Source: Komagataella phaffii GS115
Lineage: Eukaryota; Ascomycota; Pichiomycetes; Pichiales; Pichiaceae
Assembly: GCF_000027005.1 (NCBI RefSeq)
Contig: NC_012964.1
Span: 496,001-560,000, forward strand
Direction of reading: 5' to 3'
Length of the DNA stretch: 64,000 bases
This document shows, one piece after another, positions 46,787 through 55,746 of this stretch. Below the pieces are notes generated by a model, which did no database searches, had not been told where the DNA came from, and was given only the letters and a program-made list of their open reading frames with translations. Position 1 is the stretch's first letter. Each line of letters opens with the position of its first letter. The translations under genes and the position numbers were made by a program.

Positions 46787-47392
46787 TCATATCAAAACTT
46801 GCAAACCTTCATACTCCACTTCCTCGCAATTTTCTTGTGGTTGATCATTCTCATGTACCAGCACAGCAAAATCAACAGTCTCATTGAGCACAATCATTGG
46901 AGCGTGCCACACCCCAGCTCCATATGTAACAGCCTGGTTTCCCTTGCAAATGAATGCTGTTAACGTCGACAAATCGGGCAGTTTTTGATCAGTAGTTTCA
47001 TCATTCAACGCACAAATCACCATATAAGTGTCTTTTTCCTTGCTAATACCCATAGGAAGGAAAGTTTGAGTAGTATACGGGTGTCTTTCCAAAACTTTTC
47101 CAGTGTAAACCCGATTTCCTTGATCGGATTTCGTAAGTGTATTGGGGACGGTACATCTGAAGATATTCCAATTTATGGTCGCTGGATTTCCACTTGGACA
47201 GGAGGAGTAATTGTTGACAATCTGAGAGACCTGGAAGAGCTTAATAGCAGTTCCTTGGTTGGCAGCACTTTTATGTGGGTGATCTAATTGCTGATCAGTA
47301 CAAATAATGGACCCAAAAGGTTTAAACGAAGCTGGAGTCAATGGCTGTGTCGGTATGGTTGTCTTGGCTGATGACTTATGTATGTATACCAT
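46787..47392 (-). CDS. DAL3: Ureidoglycolate lyase
   Basis: A cupin-fold protein of 201 residues of the AllA family that splits ureidoglycolate into glyoxylate and urea in allantoin degradation, allowing purines to serve as nitrogen source. Seen: PLTPASFKPFGSII at the N-terminus, VLERHPYTTQTFLPMG, FICKGNQAVTYGAGVWHAPM and IVLNETVDFAVLVHEN. The length is close to S. cerevisiae Dal3 (195). It is convergent with PRE5 (40 bp). No other allantoin gene is in the window, so it is not part of a DAL cluster here. Confidence 0.92.
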   Translation of the reverse strand: MVYIHKSSAKTTIPTQPLTPASFKPFGSIICTDQQLDHPHKSAANQGTAIKLFQVSQIVNNYSSCPSGNPATINWNIFRCTVPNTLTKSDQGNRVYTGKVLERHPYTTQTFLPMGISKEKDTYMVICALNDETTDQKLPDLSTLTAFICKGNQAVTYGAGVWHAPMIVLNETVDFAVLVHENDQPQENCEEVEYEGLQVLI

Positions 47393-47504
47393 GATTTGAT
47401 TGCAGTAATCTTGAATTTGGTTGCAGGTGCAGAGACTGGTGGATTTTATGTTAGGTTTTTTTCCTCCAATCTCGATGTAGTGATTGGCCTACGACTTTTC
47501 AAAG

Positions 47505-47639
47505 ATGTCTAATGATAAGGCTTACTATGTCTCGAAAGATCCTCCGCTGATGTACTCACAAATAAACGAAGACTTGTGGGTAACGTTGACAAGCTCCGAG
47601 AGGAAGAAACTACTCCAGAGTTTCTTATCAATCGTCTAG
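47505..47639 (+). CDS. Possible small protein (44 codons)
   Basis: An ATG frame of 44 residues between the divergent DAL3 start and the UPF0047 gene. The sequence (including PPLMYSQINEDLWVTLTSSE) has protein-like composition with a possible C-terminal helix (RKKLLQSFLS). No domain is recognised and no splice signals would extend it. It could be an unannotated microprotein or a chance ORF in the UPF0047 promoter. Confidence 0.3.
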   Translation: MSNDKAYYVSKDPPLMYSQINEDLWVTLTSSERKKLLQSFLSIV

Positions 47640-47802
47640 AGCATTCCAGTCCGGTGCTTCTGAAATGATGCTGAAAAGACGATAGCCTCACCGAATCGCA
47701 GAACAATAGGAGTTTTCTCGATTTTCTCATTTCGCTTCCAGTATCGCAATCTTCTCTGATTGCGCTGAAAGAAACTAAGCTTCTAGCATATAATCCTTAA
47801 CA

Positions 47803-48252
47803 ATGCCTTCTGGAACATCACACTGGGAACAAGTTGAATTTTCTTTCAAGAAGCATCAGAAGGGATGTCATCTGGTGACTTCTGAAGTGCTTTCAAAGAT
47901 TCCTCAATTGAAAGATTACACAATTGGTACGCTGACAGTATTTATCAAACACACTTCAGCAGCTTTAACCCTTAACGAAAACTGTGACCCCTCAGTGAGA
48001 GTAGATATGCACAATACGTTGGCACGTATTGCTCCCGAAGATGAGAGGTTGTATACGCACAATGATGAAGGACCAGATGACATGCCAGGACATGTGAAAT
48101 CCTCTCTCCTTGGTGCCTCTGTAACGATTCCAATCACCAATGGACGACTAAACACAGGAACCTGGCAAGGCATCTGGCTATGTGAATTCAGAGATGAAGT
48201 TTATAGAGGAAGAACAGCAGTGGCCACAATTAACGGGCTGAAGGCTAAATAG
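47803..48252 (+). CDS. UPF0047/YjbQ family protein
   Basis: A protein of 149 residues with all family motifs: FIKHTSAALTLNENCDPSVR, EGPDDMPGHVKSSLLGASVT and GRLNTGTWQGIWLCEFRD. The fold is a trimeric beta-sandwich with conserved His residues. A bacterial member has weak thiamine-phosphate synthase activity, but the cellular role in fungi is unknown to me. There is no signal peptide. It stands alone in the forward direction upstream of the tRNA-Ser gene. Confidence 0.92.
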   Translation: MPSGTSHWEQVEFSFKKHQKGCHLVTSEVLSKIPQLKDYTIGTLTVFIKHTSAALTLNENCDPSVRVDMHNTLARIAPEDERLYTHNDEGPDDMPGHVKSSLLGASVTIPITNGRLNTGTWQGIWLCEFRDEVYRGRTAVATINGLKAK

Positions 48253-48372
48253 AAAAGGGAGATTATTTATTCGAAAAGCTTAAATATTATTAATTTCTAT
48301 TAACGATAATCAGCTTAGATCTTATAAATATTTGTAATATAGAGTTTAACAACTGATATGCTGTTGCAAATA

Positions 48373-48454
48373 GGCAACGTGGCCGAGTGGTTAAGGCGAA
48401 AGATTAGAAATCTTTTGGGCTCTGCCCGCGCAGGTTCGAGTCCTGCCGTTGTCG
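48373..48454 (+). tRNA. tRNA-Ser (anticodon AGA)
   Basis: A class II tRNA of 82 nt. Acceptor stem GGCAACG pairs with CGTTGTC (one G-U), with discriminator G at 48454. The D-arm is GGCCGAGTGGTTAAGGC, the anticodon stem-loop is around AGA (AAGATTAGAAATCTT), the long variable arm is GGGCTCTGCCC-like and the T-arm is CAGGTTCGAGTCCTG. There is no intron. A T run follows at once (48455 on), the usual RNA polymerase III stop. tRNA-Ser is a substrate class of Tan1, encoded in this window. Confidence 0.97.
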
Positions 48455-48460
48455 TTATCT

Positions 48461-48466
48461 TTTTTT
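48461..48466 (+). terminator. Pol III T-run terminator of tRNA-Ser
   Basis: A run of T residues just past the tRNA 3' end (ATCTTTTTTTG context), as expected for RNA polymerase III termination. Confidence 0.7.
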
Positions 48467-48697
48467 GTTTCCTTTTCGACTAAATTTTACTATTTCCCCA
48501 GAAAACAGCCTGGACGACAAACAATTACATTACCAGCATTTTCTACCCTCGGGTACTTAAACCTCAATTATTCATCGTACCCTTAACAAATTAGTGTTTG
48601 TGCCATTACTAGTAGCACTCACATCTTCACGGTTTAGCGATCATCTTCTGTTTACCTTTTTGCCGGTCCTAATCACAGCCACATAGGGCCTCCCCCA

Positions 48698-50158
48698 ATG
48701 AATCTTCCCATAGAAATATGGTCATTAATCAGTGACCATCTAGACGGAAATGATTTAATCAAAACGAGAATGACAAATCATTGCATGTGGCAAAAGCTAC
48801 AGGATAATGAACTGTGGAGACCTAAATTGGAAGACTTTTACTCTTTAAATAAAGACTGTGAGTATCAACAGTACCAAGATAAAGGGCAGTTGTTTCAACT
48901 GTATGCTAAGAAAAGATCGATCAAGAGTCAATTAAAAGGCTGGCTTTTGAATCTCTGTAATGGAACCGGCCAGTTAAAGGACTTTCAGTATTGGAGGAAT
49001 GATTTGGTCCCCATTTTTCTTCAATTACAGAATGAATTTCAAGACATTGAACGTTTGACTGAACGATTTTTCATATCTAATTGTCTTCAAGTTCATAGAT
49101 ACTCCATTTTCTACCAACTGCTGTTGAGCGTGTGTCAGAAAAAAAAAGACTTATTGTTGGAAGACGTTTTCATCGCATTCCATGCCCTTCATGATAGTTT
49201 TTATGACAATTTCAAGAGGCGAAATCAAGTTTACAAAAGATTGACAAAGAGCCAAATAGTTGAAAAAAACTTCTTGTCGAATACTCAAGTTGTTCTTACC
49301 ATTTTACAAGCTCTTCGACGTTCCAATCTTACACTTCTTCATCCATTGGAACTGTCAGCAATGGCGCAGAAAGCATGTTTGCAATTAGGAATCAAGACAA
49401 CCATACACAAAATGTTCTTAGAGGTCTCTGATCCAACCTATAAATCTGGTTCCAGCTTTCTGTATATATCAAAAGACCAAGTGTTATCTTACAGTCGGGA
49501 GAATATGTTCAGACTTCTGGCGAGAAGAAGCATAAACTTTACGGATCTAGAGGTGTCAATTCCTCAGTTCATTGAGCGACTATGCTATCATCTTAATTTG
49601 AGTCCGTTTGTTGTGTCATTGTACCGGATTTTCTGTCAGAATGACTGTTCTTACTTCGAGTTCCAGACTCACAAGACAATAGTCGGTGACTTTTTAAGAA
49701 AACAGTTCCAGCTTCATTTGCCTGTGCTCCAGAATTTATTTCCCAATTTTCAAGATTTTGGCGTTGTTGAATTGGACATATCGTCGTTACAAAAAGACTA
49801 CGTGACTTGCCTCTACTCGTACCTCTATCTTACCAACCAGCATAGCTCTACGCAGTTTCCTATTGGCAGCGTTATCAAAACAAGAAACAATGAGTCTGCG
49901 GCAATCATAGGAAACAAGGTTCAAAGAGATTTTGTAGGTACGAACAAAGTGGTTATCTACTATCACTGCCTGACAAACAAGAATGCGCCAGTGATATGCC
50001 AAGAAGGATCCATCATCAGGCAGAAAGTTGAGGATGTCAACGAGTTATTCCCCAATTTAGACGAGCTAGGATGTTTTTTCAAACGCTATGACAAATCGAG
50101 TGGAATGTTTGTCCCCAATATCTACTTGGAGCGGTATTTGCATATATCTGTGAAGTAG
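48698..50158 (+). CDS. F-box protein of the FBXO21 type (F-box, SirB1-like, YccV-like)
   Basis: A protein of 486 residues. The N-terminal F-box (residues about 2-40: LPIEIWSLISDHLDGNDLIK) binds Skp1. The middle (about 125-330) is a helical transglutaminase-like/SirB1-type domain. The C-terminus (about 390-482: PIGSVIKTRNNESAAIIGNK, NKVVIYYHCLTNKNAPVICQ, GCFFKRYDKSSGMFVPN) resembles the YccV hemimethylated-DNA-binding-like domain. This order is that of human FBXO21, a substrate receptor of SCF ubiquitin ligases. The yeast substrate is unknown. Confidence 0.85.
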   Translation: MNLPIEIWSLISDHLDGNDLIKTRMTNHCMWQKLQDNELWRPKLEDFYSLNKDCEYQQYQDKGQLFQLYAKKRSIKSQLKGWLLNLCNGTGQLKDFQYWRNDLVPIFLQLQNEFQDIERLTERFFISNCLQVHRYSIFYQLLLSVCQKKKDLLLEDVFIAFHALHDSFYDNFKRRNQVYKRLTKSQIVEKNFLSNTQVVLTILQALRRSNLTLLHPLELSAMAQKACLQLGIKTTIHKMFLEVSDPTYKSGSSFLYISKDQVLSYSRENMFRLLARRSINFTDLEVSIPQFIERLCYHLNLSPFVVSLYRIFCQNDCSYFEFQTHKTIVGDFLRKQFQLHLPVLQNLFPNFQDFGVVELDISSLQKDYVTCLYSYLYLTNQHSSTQFPIGSVIKTRNNESAAIIGNKVQRDFVGTNKVVIYYHCLTNKNAPVICQEGSIIRQKVEDVNELFPNLDELGCFFKRYDKSSGMFVPNIYLERYLHISVK

Positions 50159-50227
50159 AAAGCATTGTGCTTGATCCAAGTTTGGGGTACCCTCGAATAC
50201 TCAAGTTCTGGATGTTACAAACTTTCC

Positions 50228-50698
50228 ATGCACAGAAGACTGCTCTACAGAGTAATGTCCACGCTAGAATCACAACTGAAATCCACAGATGGATCCGTGC
50301 TGGTGAAAACAAGTACAGGAAAGATTAAAGTACGCAAAGGTCAGACGGAAGAAGCTTTCCTAGAACAAAAGCAACAGTTTTTGGAAACGGGACCTCAAAT
50401 TAACGACTATAACTGGCTTATAGAAGATTATGACAAGAGACTAGAAAAGTTCACTCAGTTGGCCCCAGAGGAAAGAAAAGGCAAGCACTTTTTTGATCCC
50501 TTGAACAAGGTTGATACAGAAAAAATTATACGATGTTTGAACCTTCTGTACTATGAGAAGAGATACGATGAGTGTCTCCAAAGATGTCATTTCCTAATAG
50601 GTATCGAAGATGCCGATATTGAGAAGAACAAGAAATTTCAGCTTTTCAAAAGCGATGTCGCTTCTATCAAATCGGCCTGTGAATTGAAATCGTCTTGA
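50228..50698 (+). CDS. Hypothetical helical protein
   Basis: A protein of 156 residues from the ATG at 50228, or 147 from the next ATG at 50255 (MSTLESQLKS). The first start adds a short basic stretch (MHRRLLYRV) that could be part of a targeting signal. The rest is soluble and helical, with a TPR-like C-terminal part (IIRCLNLLYYEKRYDECLQR). I do not recognise the family. It lies 70 bp after the F-box gene in the same direction and convergent with POP7. Confidence 0.72.
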   Translation: MHRRLLYRVMSTLESQLKSTDGSVLVKTSTGKIKVRKGQTEEAFLEQKQQFLETGPQINDYNWLIEDYDKRLEKFTQLAPEERKGKHFFDPLNKVDTEKIIRCLNLLYYEKRYDECLQRCHFLIGIEDADIEKNKKFQLFKSDVASIKSACELKSS

Positions 50699-50768
50699 AC
50701 AATCGTACCCATTCTTTATACATAGACGTATCATTATGATACATTAATAACTGCTAATTCATAATTTT

Positions 50769-51137
50769 TCATAAAATAATCCGGACTTCAACGCTGCTAA
50801 CGGTACGTTTTGAAAGTATTGAGTCATCGTCCTCTTTTTCAAATTCATCAAGTACTTTCACGCTACCAGTGAACACCTCAACCCTGTAGTTTTTCAACTG
50901 GAAGTAAACTCCTATGCTTAAAACTTTCGGTATGCTCTTACCCATACCCTTCACTATAAATACCTTGTTCTTGGCCTGTGTCGCATTCAACTTTTCAACT
51001 TTTTTACTGATTTGCTTGATGGCACTCACATATAATGTGCTGGACTTGACAAAAAATGTATTTTTTTCTTCTGTTACCTTGTACTTCCTCATGGGAGGAT
51101 GCTTTATAAGTGTCCCATCTATTCTTTCTCTTTTCAT
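50769..51137 (-). CDS. POP7: Pop7/Rpp2, Alba-type subunit of RNase P and RNase MRP
   Basis: A protein of 122 residues with the Alba fold: FFVKSSTLYVSAIKQISKKV, VFIVKGMGKSIPKVLSIGVY, YRVEVFTGSVKVLDEFEKED and the end KRTVSSVEVRIIL, all matching S. cerevisiae Pop7 (140 residues, same ending pattern). With Pop6 it binds the P3 domain of RNase P, RNase MRP and telomerase RNAs. It is essential in S. cerevisiae. Confidence 0.95.
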   Translation of the reverse strand: MKRERIDGTLIKHPPMRKYKVTEEKNTFFVKSSTLYVSAIKQISKKVEKLNATQAKNKVFIVKGMGKSIPKVLSIGVYFQLKNYRVEVFTGSVKVLDEFEKEDDDSILSKRTVSSVEVRIIL

Positions 51138-51301
51138 AATGGGTCTGAGGGAATACTATAGACTCCACAAGTTTGAATCCTCAATAGAAACTTCTGTGCA
51201 CACTTACGAGCCGATTGGAAGTCCCGCGAAGGCCTTCCAAGCATTTCGTCCTCCTAACTATCGACCTGTCTGTGATACTCTTACCTTCTCCAACACGCCT
51301 C

Positions 51302-51787
51302 ATGTTTCCCCCTACCCTTTTAGAATTAAAGGCTAATAAGCCGACCACGATGATGCTAGCCTCGCCTCCATCCCTCATCCCTCAACAGGGTATCGAAAAA
51401 GCAAAACCTAAATCCGTTAACTTACAACTCAACAAGCTGAAATACAAGAAAGCTTGGGAATTGGCATACAGTCCTGCCAAAAACATCCCAATGAATCTGA
51501 TAATGATGTACTTCTCTCCCAACTCCCTTCAAATTATTTCCATTATGATGACCATCAATCTGTTCACTACACCCCTCAAAGATATATTCAATTGCAACGA
51601 AATATTCGAAAAATCGGTAGACGTATCCGTGATTGACACTTACGACTTGATCATGATGAAATTGTTCTTTATTGTTTGCCATTTCGGAACATTGCTGGTT
51701 GGTATGTGGAAGCTGAACAATATGGGAATCATTCCTACAAAGGCAGATTTCATTGGATCTATAAACAATACTCTAGAAACGATATAA
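51302..51787 (+). CDS. EMC4: ER membrane protein complex subunit 4
   Basis: Homology is clear in KKAWELAYSPAKNIPMNLIM then MYFSPNSLQIISIMMTINLF and LNNMGIIPTKADFIG, the Emc4 core with two or more membrane spans. The EMC inserts tail-anchored and multispanning proteins into the ER membrane. The frame has no early ATG upstream; ATG at 51302 gives 161 residues, and the ATG pair at 51350 is the alternative (145 residues). S. cerevisiae Emc4 is 190 residues, so the N-terminus is short here. No splice signals that could add an upstream exon are seen. EMC4 is convergent with SEC15 (8 nt), and the two lie close and convergent in S. cerevisiae. Confidence 0.85.
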   Translation: MFPPTLLELKANKPTTMMLASPPSLIPQQGIEKAKPKSVNLQLNKLKYKKAWELAYSPAKNIPMNLIMMYFSPNSLQIISIMMTINLFTTPLKDIFNCNEIFEKSVDVSVIDTYDLIMMKLFFIVCHFGTLLVGMWKLNNMGIIPTKADFIGSINNTLETI

Positions 51788-51795
51788 AATTACAT

Positions 51796-54216
51796 CTAAC
51801 CAGCGGTGCTCTTCTTGAACTTGTATCCAAAACGAGCAAACCTGCCACTTCCACTGATACTGGCTATTGCCGAATTTTGTTGCAACTCGTTTGCCTCTTC
51901 TCCAATTTCTGGCTCCCTTTCCAGTTTATGTATTGCAGAGATGGCATCTTCCGGTTTAATCCTGTCGTATTTTCTCATTCTGATTGATTGCTCTCTGAAC
52001 TCATCTAGAGTTCCCGATTTCAGCAAGTTGATCAGCTGCCTCAATTCTATGAATGTTGATTGTAACGATACCGAGGTTGGGATACTGTGCTCTTCTATGG
52101 ATTTTTCTTCATCTTCATCTGCAGGTTGGTTTTGATTTTGCCCATTGAGTTCATTAATGATTGATTCGATATACGTGATGTCCATGTCGAAATTGTAGAT
52201 AGCCTCCTTGGTGAATAGACTGCTTCTTTTCAGAAAATCCAAGAAATAGCTCGATAACAGATCAAAAGTACGCAAAAGCAATAGAGACTTGACGGTTCGA
52301 GGCAAATTGGAGAAAGTTGATGTAAACATCATTTGTAGGAACTGGCCAATATCTTTTATGAAAATGTTGGGCTCTGGATTTTGCTCTTTTGTCCTCCAAT
52401 TGTAGTCGACAAAGTCCAAAAGATCCTCCACTTTTGTATCTACCATTTCAAACAGTTTGTCCTCTGCCAATTTCCTCGTTGCTAGAAAATTATCATAGGC
52501 AGTCAAATGAATGGAATCTATCGACCTGGATTCAGAAGAATAGGATAGCAAGTTCTCAATCTCTCTCACACTTGTTGAAAAAAATTCCAAGTTGATCAAA
52601 TTCTGGGCGATCACTTCTTTAATCGTTGACTCAATTTTATGACGAAGGTTCTTTATAACGATATTATTCAAAACAGAGTCAATCGTCTCAATTGTGATCC
52701 GCAGAATTTCTCTTCCTTGATAAGAATAAAAGTCATCGATGAATTCGTTCACTTCTTTGATAAGATTTTGAATTTGAAGGCAGGTCATTGGGTATATTGA
52801 TGAGAATGGTAACTGTTTGGGAAACCTATTATTTGACGGCGTGTGTCTGTACCAGGATATGATCGAGATTGACTTATAAGACTCCATATCTTTAACAACC
52901 AGAGGCATAGAGTCATCAGCATTCATGTTCTTGACTAACTCAATCTTAAAATTGTTGGTGATGATCTTCATGTATCTCTGCAAGATGCAAAGTAGTATGC
53001 TATAAAGGTTTTCGATCGGATAGTCACATTGTTCTAGGATCTGAATGGAACAACAAATGAGCTTCTTGAAAAAAATAATGTCATCTAAAGTGGTTATTTT
53101 CTCATCCACATGCTTCTTTAAAATTGGAACCAGACGTTTACAGATAGTAACAAACATCTCTCTTGATTCGTTAGATGACCTGAGCTTGAAATGGGTCTTA
53201 ACCCCAATGAGCCTATCACAAACCAGCAGACCTATCAAACTGTAAATGAAATCCCTCAGTTGATTTCTATCAAGAAACATCTCCTGGGAAGGGTTTGAAT
53301 TATACATCGGATAAACTAATCGATCCTTTTTTATTAGCCATTCTTTTTTGAACTGTTCTTTCAATTCGTCAAGCTCGTTGATGGTATCATAAACCATCAT
53401 GCTGTCATAAACGCTGTCTAAAGTAATATTATTCAACGAGAAGGGGTCAAAAGTTTTGAATTTGTCAGGCCGAACCGATAACTCAATGGGGGAGTTAATG
53501 CTGTATTGTGCAAGTATAGGGTTCTGTGATCTTGTTTCCGCCCAATAACTATTCAAAGCTTGCAGTTGTTGAAAACAGTCATCGCCAATTGTATGGAAAT
53601 GTCTCTCCAGATTACCCAGCCATTTCTTCACGAAACTAAAAGAATCTTCTTTGATCATTTTGTGCAAAGTAGGTACCGAAGAGATGATCTTTTTGGTAAA
53701 CTCAAACGTTTCGATTTCGTTCAAATGTATATTGACCAAATCTTGAAGATTTTTCAATGCATGATAAAAGCTTTTCTTTCCAATCAAATCAATGATCTTA
53801 TTGGTGAGCTCTAATATCTGTAGACAGGATTTCAGTACGAATATCGTTTCATTGATCTTATTGTACAACTTTTTGTATTTTATGCTGACTTTATTTTTCT
53901 CATTAAGCACCTTACCCGTAGATTCTAGATCGTCGTTTATCTCCAAAACTTTGTATCTAAGGTCATCAGATATCTTCTTCACTTCTATGATGCTTCCCAC
54001 GGCCAATTTTATATCTGACGAACCTTTGACCGAGACTTCCTGCAATTGTTGCTCTTTATCACAAACTGTCTCCTGTAGGGTTTCGATGAGGTTATCCAGT
54101 CCGTTATTCTTTATGGCTGTTCGAATGATTGGTCCAATGTTTTCAATGTAGTCATCTGAGCTCAATGAGTGGAGCAACAACGACTCTTTGCTCACCTCAT
54201 TGGAATGTGTAAGCAT
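51796..54216 (-). CDS. SEC15: Exocyst subunit Sec15
   Basis: A helical rod protein of 806 residues (910 in S. cerevisiae). Conserved stretches: SCLQILELTNKIIDLIGKKS then FYHALKNLQDL, INSPIELSVRPDKFKTFDPF, LPFSSIYPMTCLQIQNLIKE, LAEDKLFEMVDTKVEDLLDF and a C-terminal RKYDRIKPEDAI. Sec15 binds Sec4-GTP on secretory vesicles and links them to the exocyst through Sec10, for tethering at the bud. The C-terminus ends in a short basic tail. It is divergent from IRC6 (185 bp). Confidence 0.95.
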   Translation of the reverse strand: MLTHSNEVSKESLLLHSLSSDDYIENIGPIIRTAIKNNGLDNLIETLQETVCDKEQQLQEVSVKGSSDIKLAVGSIIEVKKISDDLRYKVLEINDDLESTGKVLNEKNKVSIKYKKLYNKINETIFVLKSCLQILELTNKIIDLIGKKSFYHALKNLQDLVNIHLNEIETFEFTKKIISSVPTLHKMIKEDSFSFVKKWLGNLERHFHTIGDDCFQQLQALNSYWAETRSQNPILAQYSINSPIELSVRPDKFKTFDPFSLNNITLDSVYDSMMVYDTINELDELKEQFKKEWLIKKDRLVYPMYNSNPSQEMFLDRNQLRDFIYSLIGLLVCDRLIGVKTHFKLRSSNESREMFVTICKRLVPILKKHVDEKITTLDDIIFFKKLICCSIQILEQCDYPIENLYSILLCILQRYMKIITNNFKIELVKNMNADDSMPLVVKDMESYKSISIISWYRHTPSNNRFPKQLPFSSIYPMTCLQIQNLIKEVNEFIDDFYSYQGREILRITIETIDSVLNNIVIKNLRHKIESTIKEVIAQNLINLEFFSTSVREIENLLSYSSESRSIDSIHLTAYDNFLATRKLAEDKLFEMVDTKVEDLLDFVDYNWRTKEQNPEPNIFIKDIGQFLQMMFTSTFSNLPRTVKSLLLLRTFDLLSSYFLDFLKRSSLFTKEAIYNFDMDITYIESIINELNGQNQNQPADEDEEKSIEEHSIPTSVSLQSTFIELRQLINLLKSGTLDEFREQSIRMRKYDRIKPEDAISAIHKLEREPEIGEEANELQQNSAIASISGSGRFARFGYKFKKSTAG

Positions 54217-54401
54217 TCTCTGGGGATAATGTTTGGTTCAATCCTTTGTTTCGTTCTTATGGAACGTCAGAAGACGGAATCGCGCGTTTCTAACAATGTG
54301 GGCAGGGAAGATTGGAATGCCAAACCGGCAATCCAATGCAATGAAAACATTTACAATTGGATGTAATTAATGAAAATAAGCTTACTGTCACTAGTGTTGT
54401 T

Positions 54402-54995
54402 ATGAATAGAGTTATCATAGTTGGTCAGAAAAAGACTGCCAAAATTGCCCTTTTGAGAAGCTTATTTGAAGGGGTTACTGAGAGAAGTGATGGCGATGAC
54501 AATTCTGGGTTAATATTGAGTAATGTTCCTCTGTCCACCCGTTACTATTCTTGCAATTTAGATTTCATGGTTGATGAGTATGATGACTCAAAAGAATGGG
54601 AGGATTGGTGCGAGGAGATACTAAGCGTCGAAGCTCTCGAGTTGCGAGAGGCTATCAATGGAATTATATTCATATTTGATTTCTCTTCAAAGAGTATTCT
54701 CCAAGATTTGACAAAATTGTCTAAAGTCTACGATCAAATAGAGCAAGATTTTTTACTAAGAAATAAAGATTCGATACAATGGGAGGGCATCAAACTTGCA
54801 GTTGGATTTTCCCGTTCTCCCGTAGCTCAACAACTACTGGATGAAGTGTATGATGCCAGTCTTGAAAAGGGAATTGAACTGGTTGATCTTAGCATAGCAT
54901 CGCAGGAGAATGCTTACGGCGAAGCTACTGGCATCCGAAGAGTCAAAGAAATTTTGGAGACTTGCAGTTGGCCTGATGTGGTGAAACTTCGCTGA
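54402..54995 (+). CDS. IRC6: Irc6/AAGAB (p34) family, clathrin-adaptor regulator
   Basis: The first ATG in frame at 54402 gives MNRVIIVGQKKTAKIALLRS and 197 residues. The N-terminal half looks like a degenerate small-GTPase fold in which the P-loop is only partly conserved (VGQKKTAK), and the C-terminal part resembles the Irc6/p34 family (GIRRVKEILETCSWPDV, matching the family's closing helix). Family members bind AP-1 and AP-2 adaptors and help their assembly in clathrin traffic. S. cerevisiae Irc6 is 237 residues. The assignment is moderate because the family diverges quickly. Confidence 0.75.
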   Translation: MNRVIIVGQKKTAKIALLRSLFEGVTERSDGDDNSGLILSNVPLSTRYYSCNLDFMVDEYDDSKEWEDWCEEILSVEALELREAINGIIFIFDFSSKSILQDLTKLSKVYDQIEQDFLLRNKDSIQWEGIKLAVGFSRSPVAQQLLDEVYDASLEKGIELVDLSIASQENAYGEATGIRRVKEILETCSWPDVVKLR

Positions 54996-55195
54996 ACACT
55001 TTGTTGGTCAAATACTAAAACCAGAAATATAGTAATAAAGTCATTGAGCAGCTCTTTACTAGTCCAATCTTGTATTTGGCCAGAATCTTATTTTCCCTTC
55101 ATCTACGCGTCTTTTTCTCCCTTCATCGATTCTTTCCAGCCTCTTCCTATCAGCGAACGGAGATAATTCAGGCATTTATTTTCCTTTACATAACC

Positions 55196-55737
55196 ATGAT
55201 TAGAACATTTGTAAGAAACATATCCTACAAACCCCAACCACAATTGGTAAGTATCAGTACTCCCTTGCAGTTGTGAAGAGTGCTAACCTCTAGTTCATTC
55301 ACGAACTCCCCTCCTTGAATAAAGCCAAACTTTCCTTCCATGAAAACCCGAATAAGCTGGAAGTTGGCATAATCAATAACGTTCAGGGCAAATCCCTTGA
55401 GAACTTGAAGATCTTACCCAAAGACTTCGAAGAAAACAAGGAGTTTCTCTCCAAGTTACAAGAGATCATTAAAAATAATATTCAAAATGATTTTGCTTTC
55501 ATAGTTGAAGCTGGTGCCTATCCTTCGTCCCACTTACCAATTTACGATTTCAGGCTCCCTCCTTCCCATGGAAGGATACCAGAAGTGGAGAATGTTTTCG
55601 GATACGTCAAAGTTTCAGACGATGGTGTTATAGAACCGGGATCATATCAATCAAATAATATGTACAGATTATTGTCAGGAACTGATGGTCCCATTAATCT
55701 TAGTGATTACCTACTAGAACAAATACAGAATAGCTGA
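55196..55737 (+). CDS. Mitochondrial protein, possibly Mtc3; join(55196..55246, 55294..55737)
   Basis: Exon 1 (17 codons) starts MIRTFVRNISYKPQPQL, a presequence-like segment. The 47-nt intron (GTAAGT, TGCTAAC at 55281-55287, CTCTAG) joins in frame to FIHELPSLNKAKLSFHENPN. An earlier CAG (55268-55270) would run into TGA, so the second AG is used. The spliced protein is 164 residues, with a conserved-looking RLPPSHGRIPEVENVFGYVK and a final LSDYLLEQIQ helix. I cannot name the fold. Position next to VID30 suggests MTC3, which is adjacent to VID30 in S. cerevisiae (YGL226W/YGL227W) and encodes a small mitochondrial protein; the orientation differs here. Confidence 0.82.
55247..55293 (+). other. 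Intron of the MTC3-like gene (47 nt, phase 0)
   Basis: GTAAGT donor at 55247, TGCTAAC at 55281-55287 and AG at 55292-55293. Six nucleotides separate the branch heptamer from the intron end, and the whole intron is very short. Confidence 0.88.
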
Positions 55738-55746
55738 ACTATTTCA

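Noticed and set aside
50914..51336. 140-codon hydrophobic plus-strand ORF overlapping POP7
   Set aside because: Half of it is antisense to the clearly conserved POP7 gene, and the hydrophobicity is explained by that. EMC4 uses another frame downstream.
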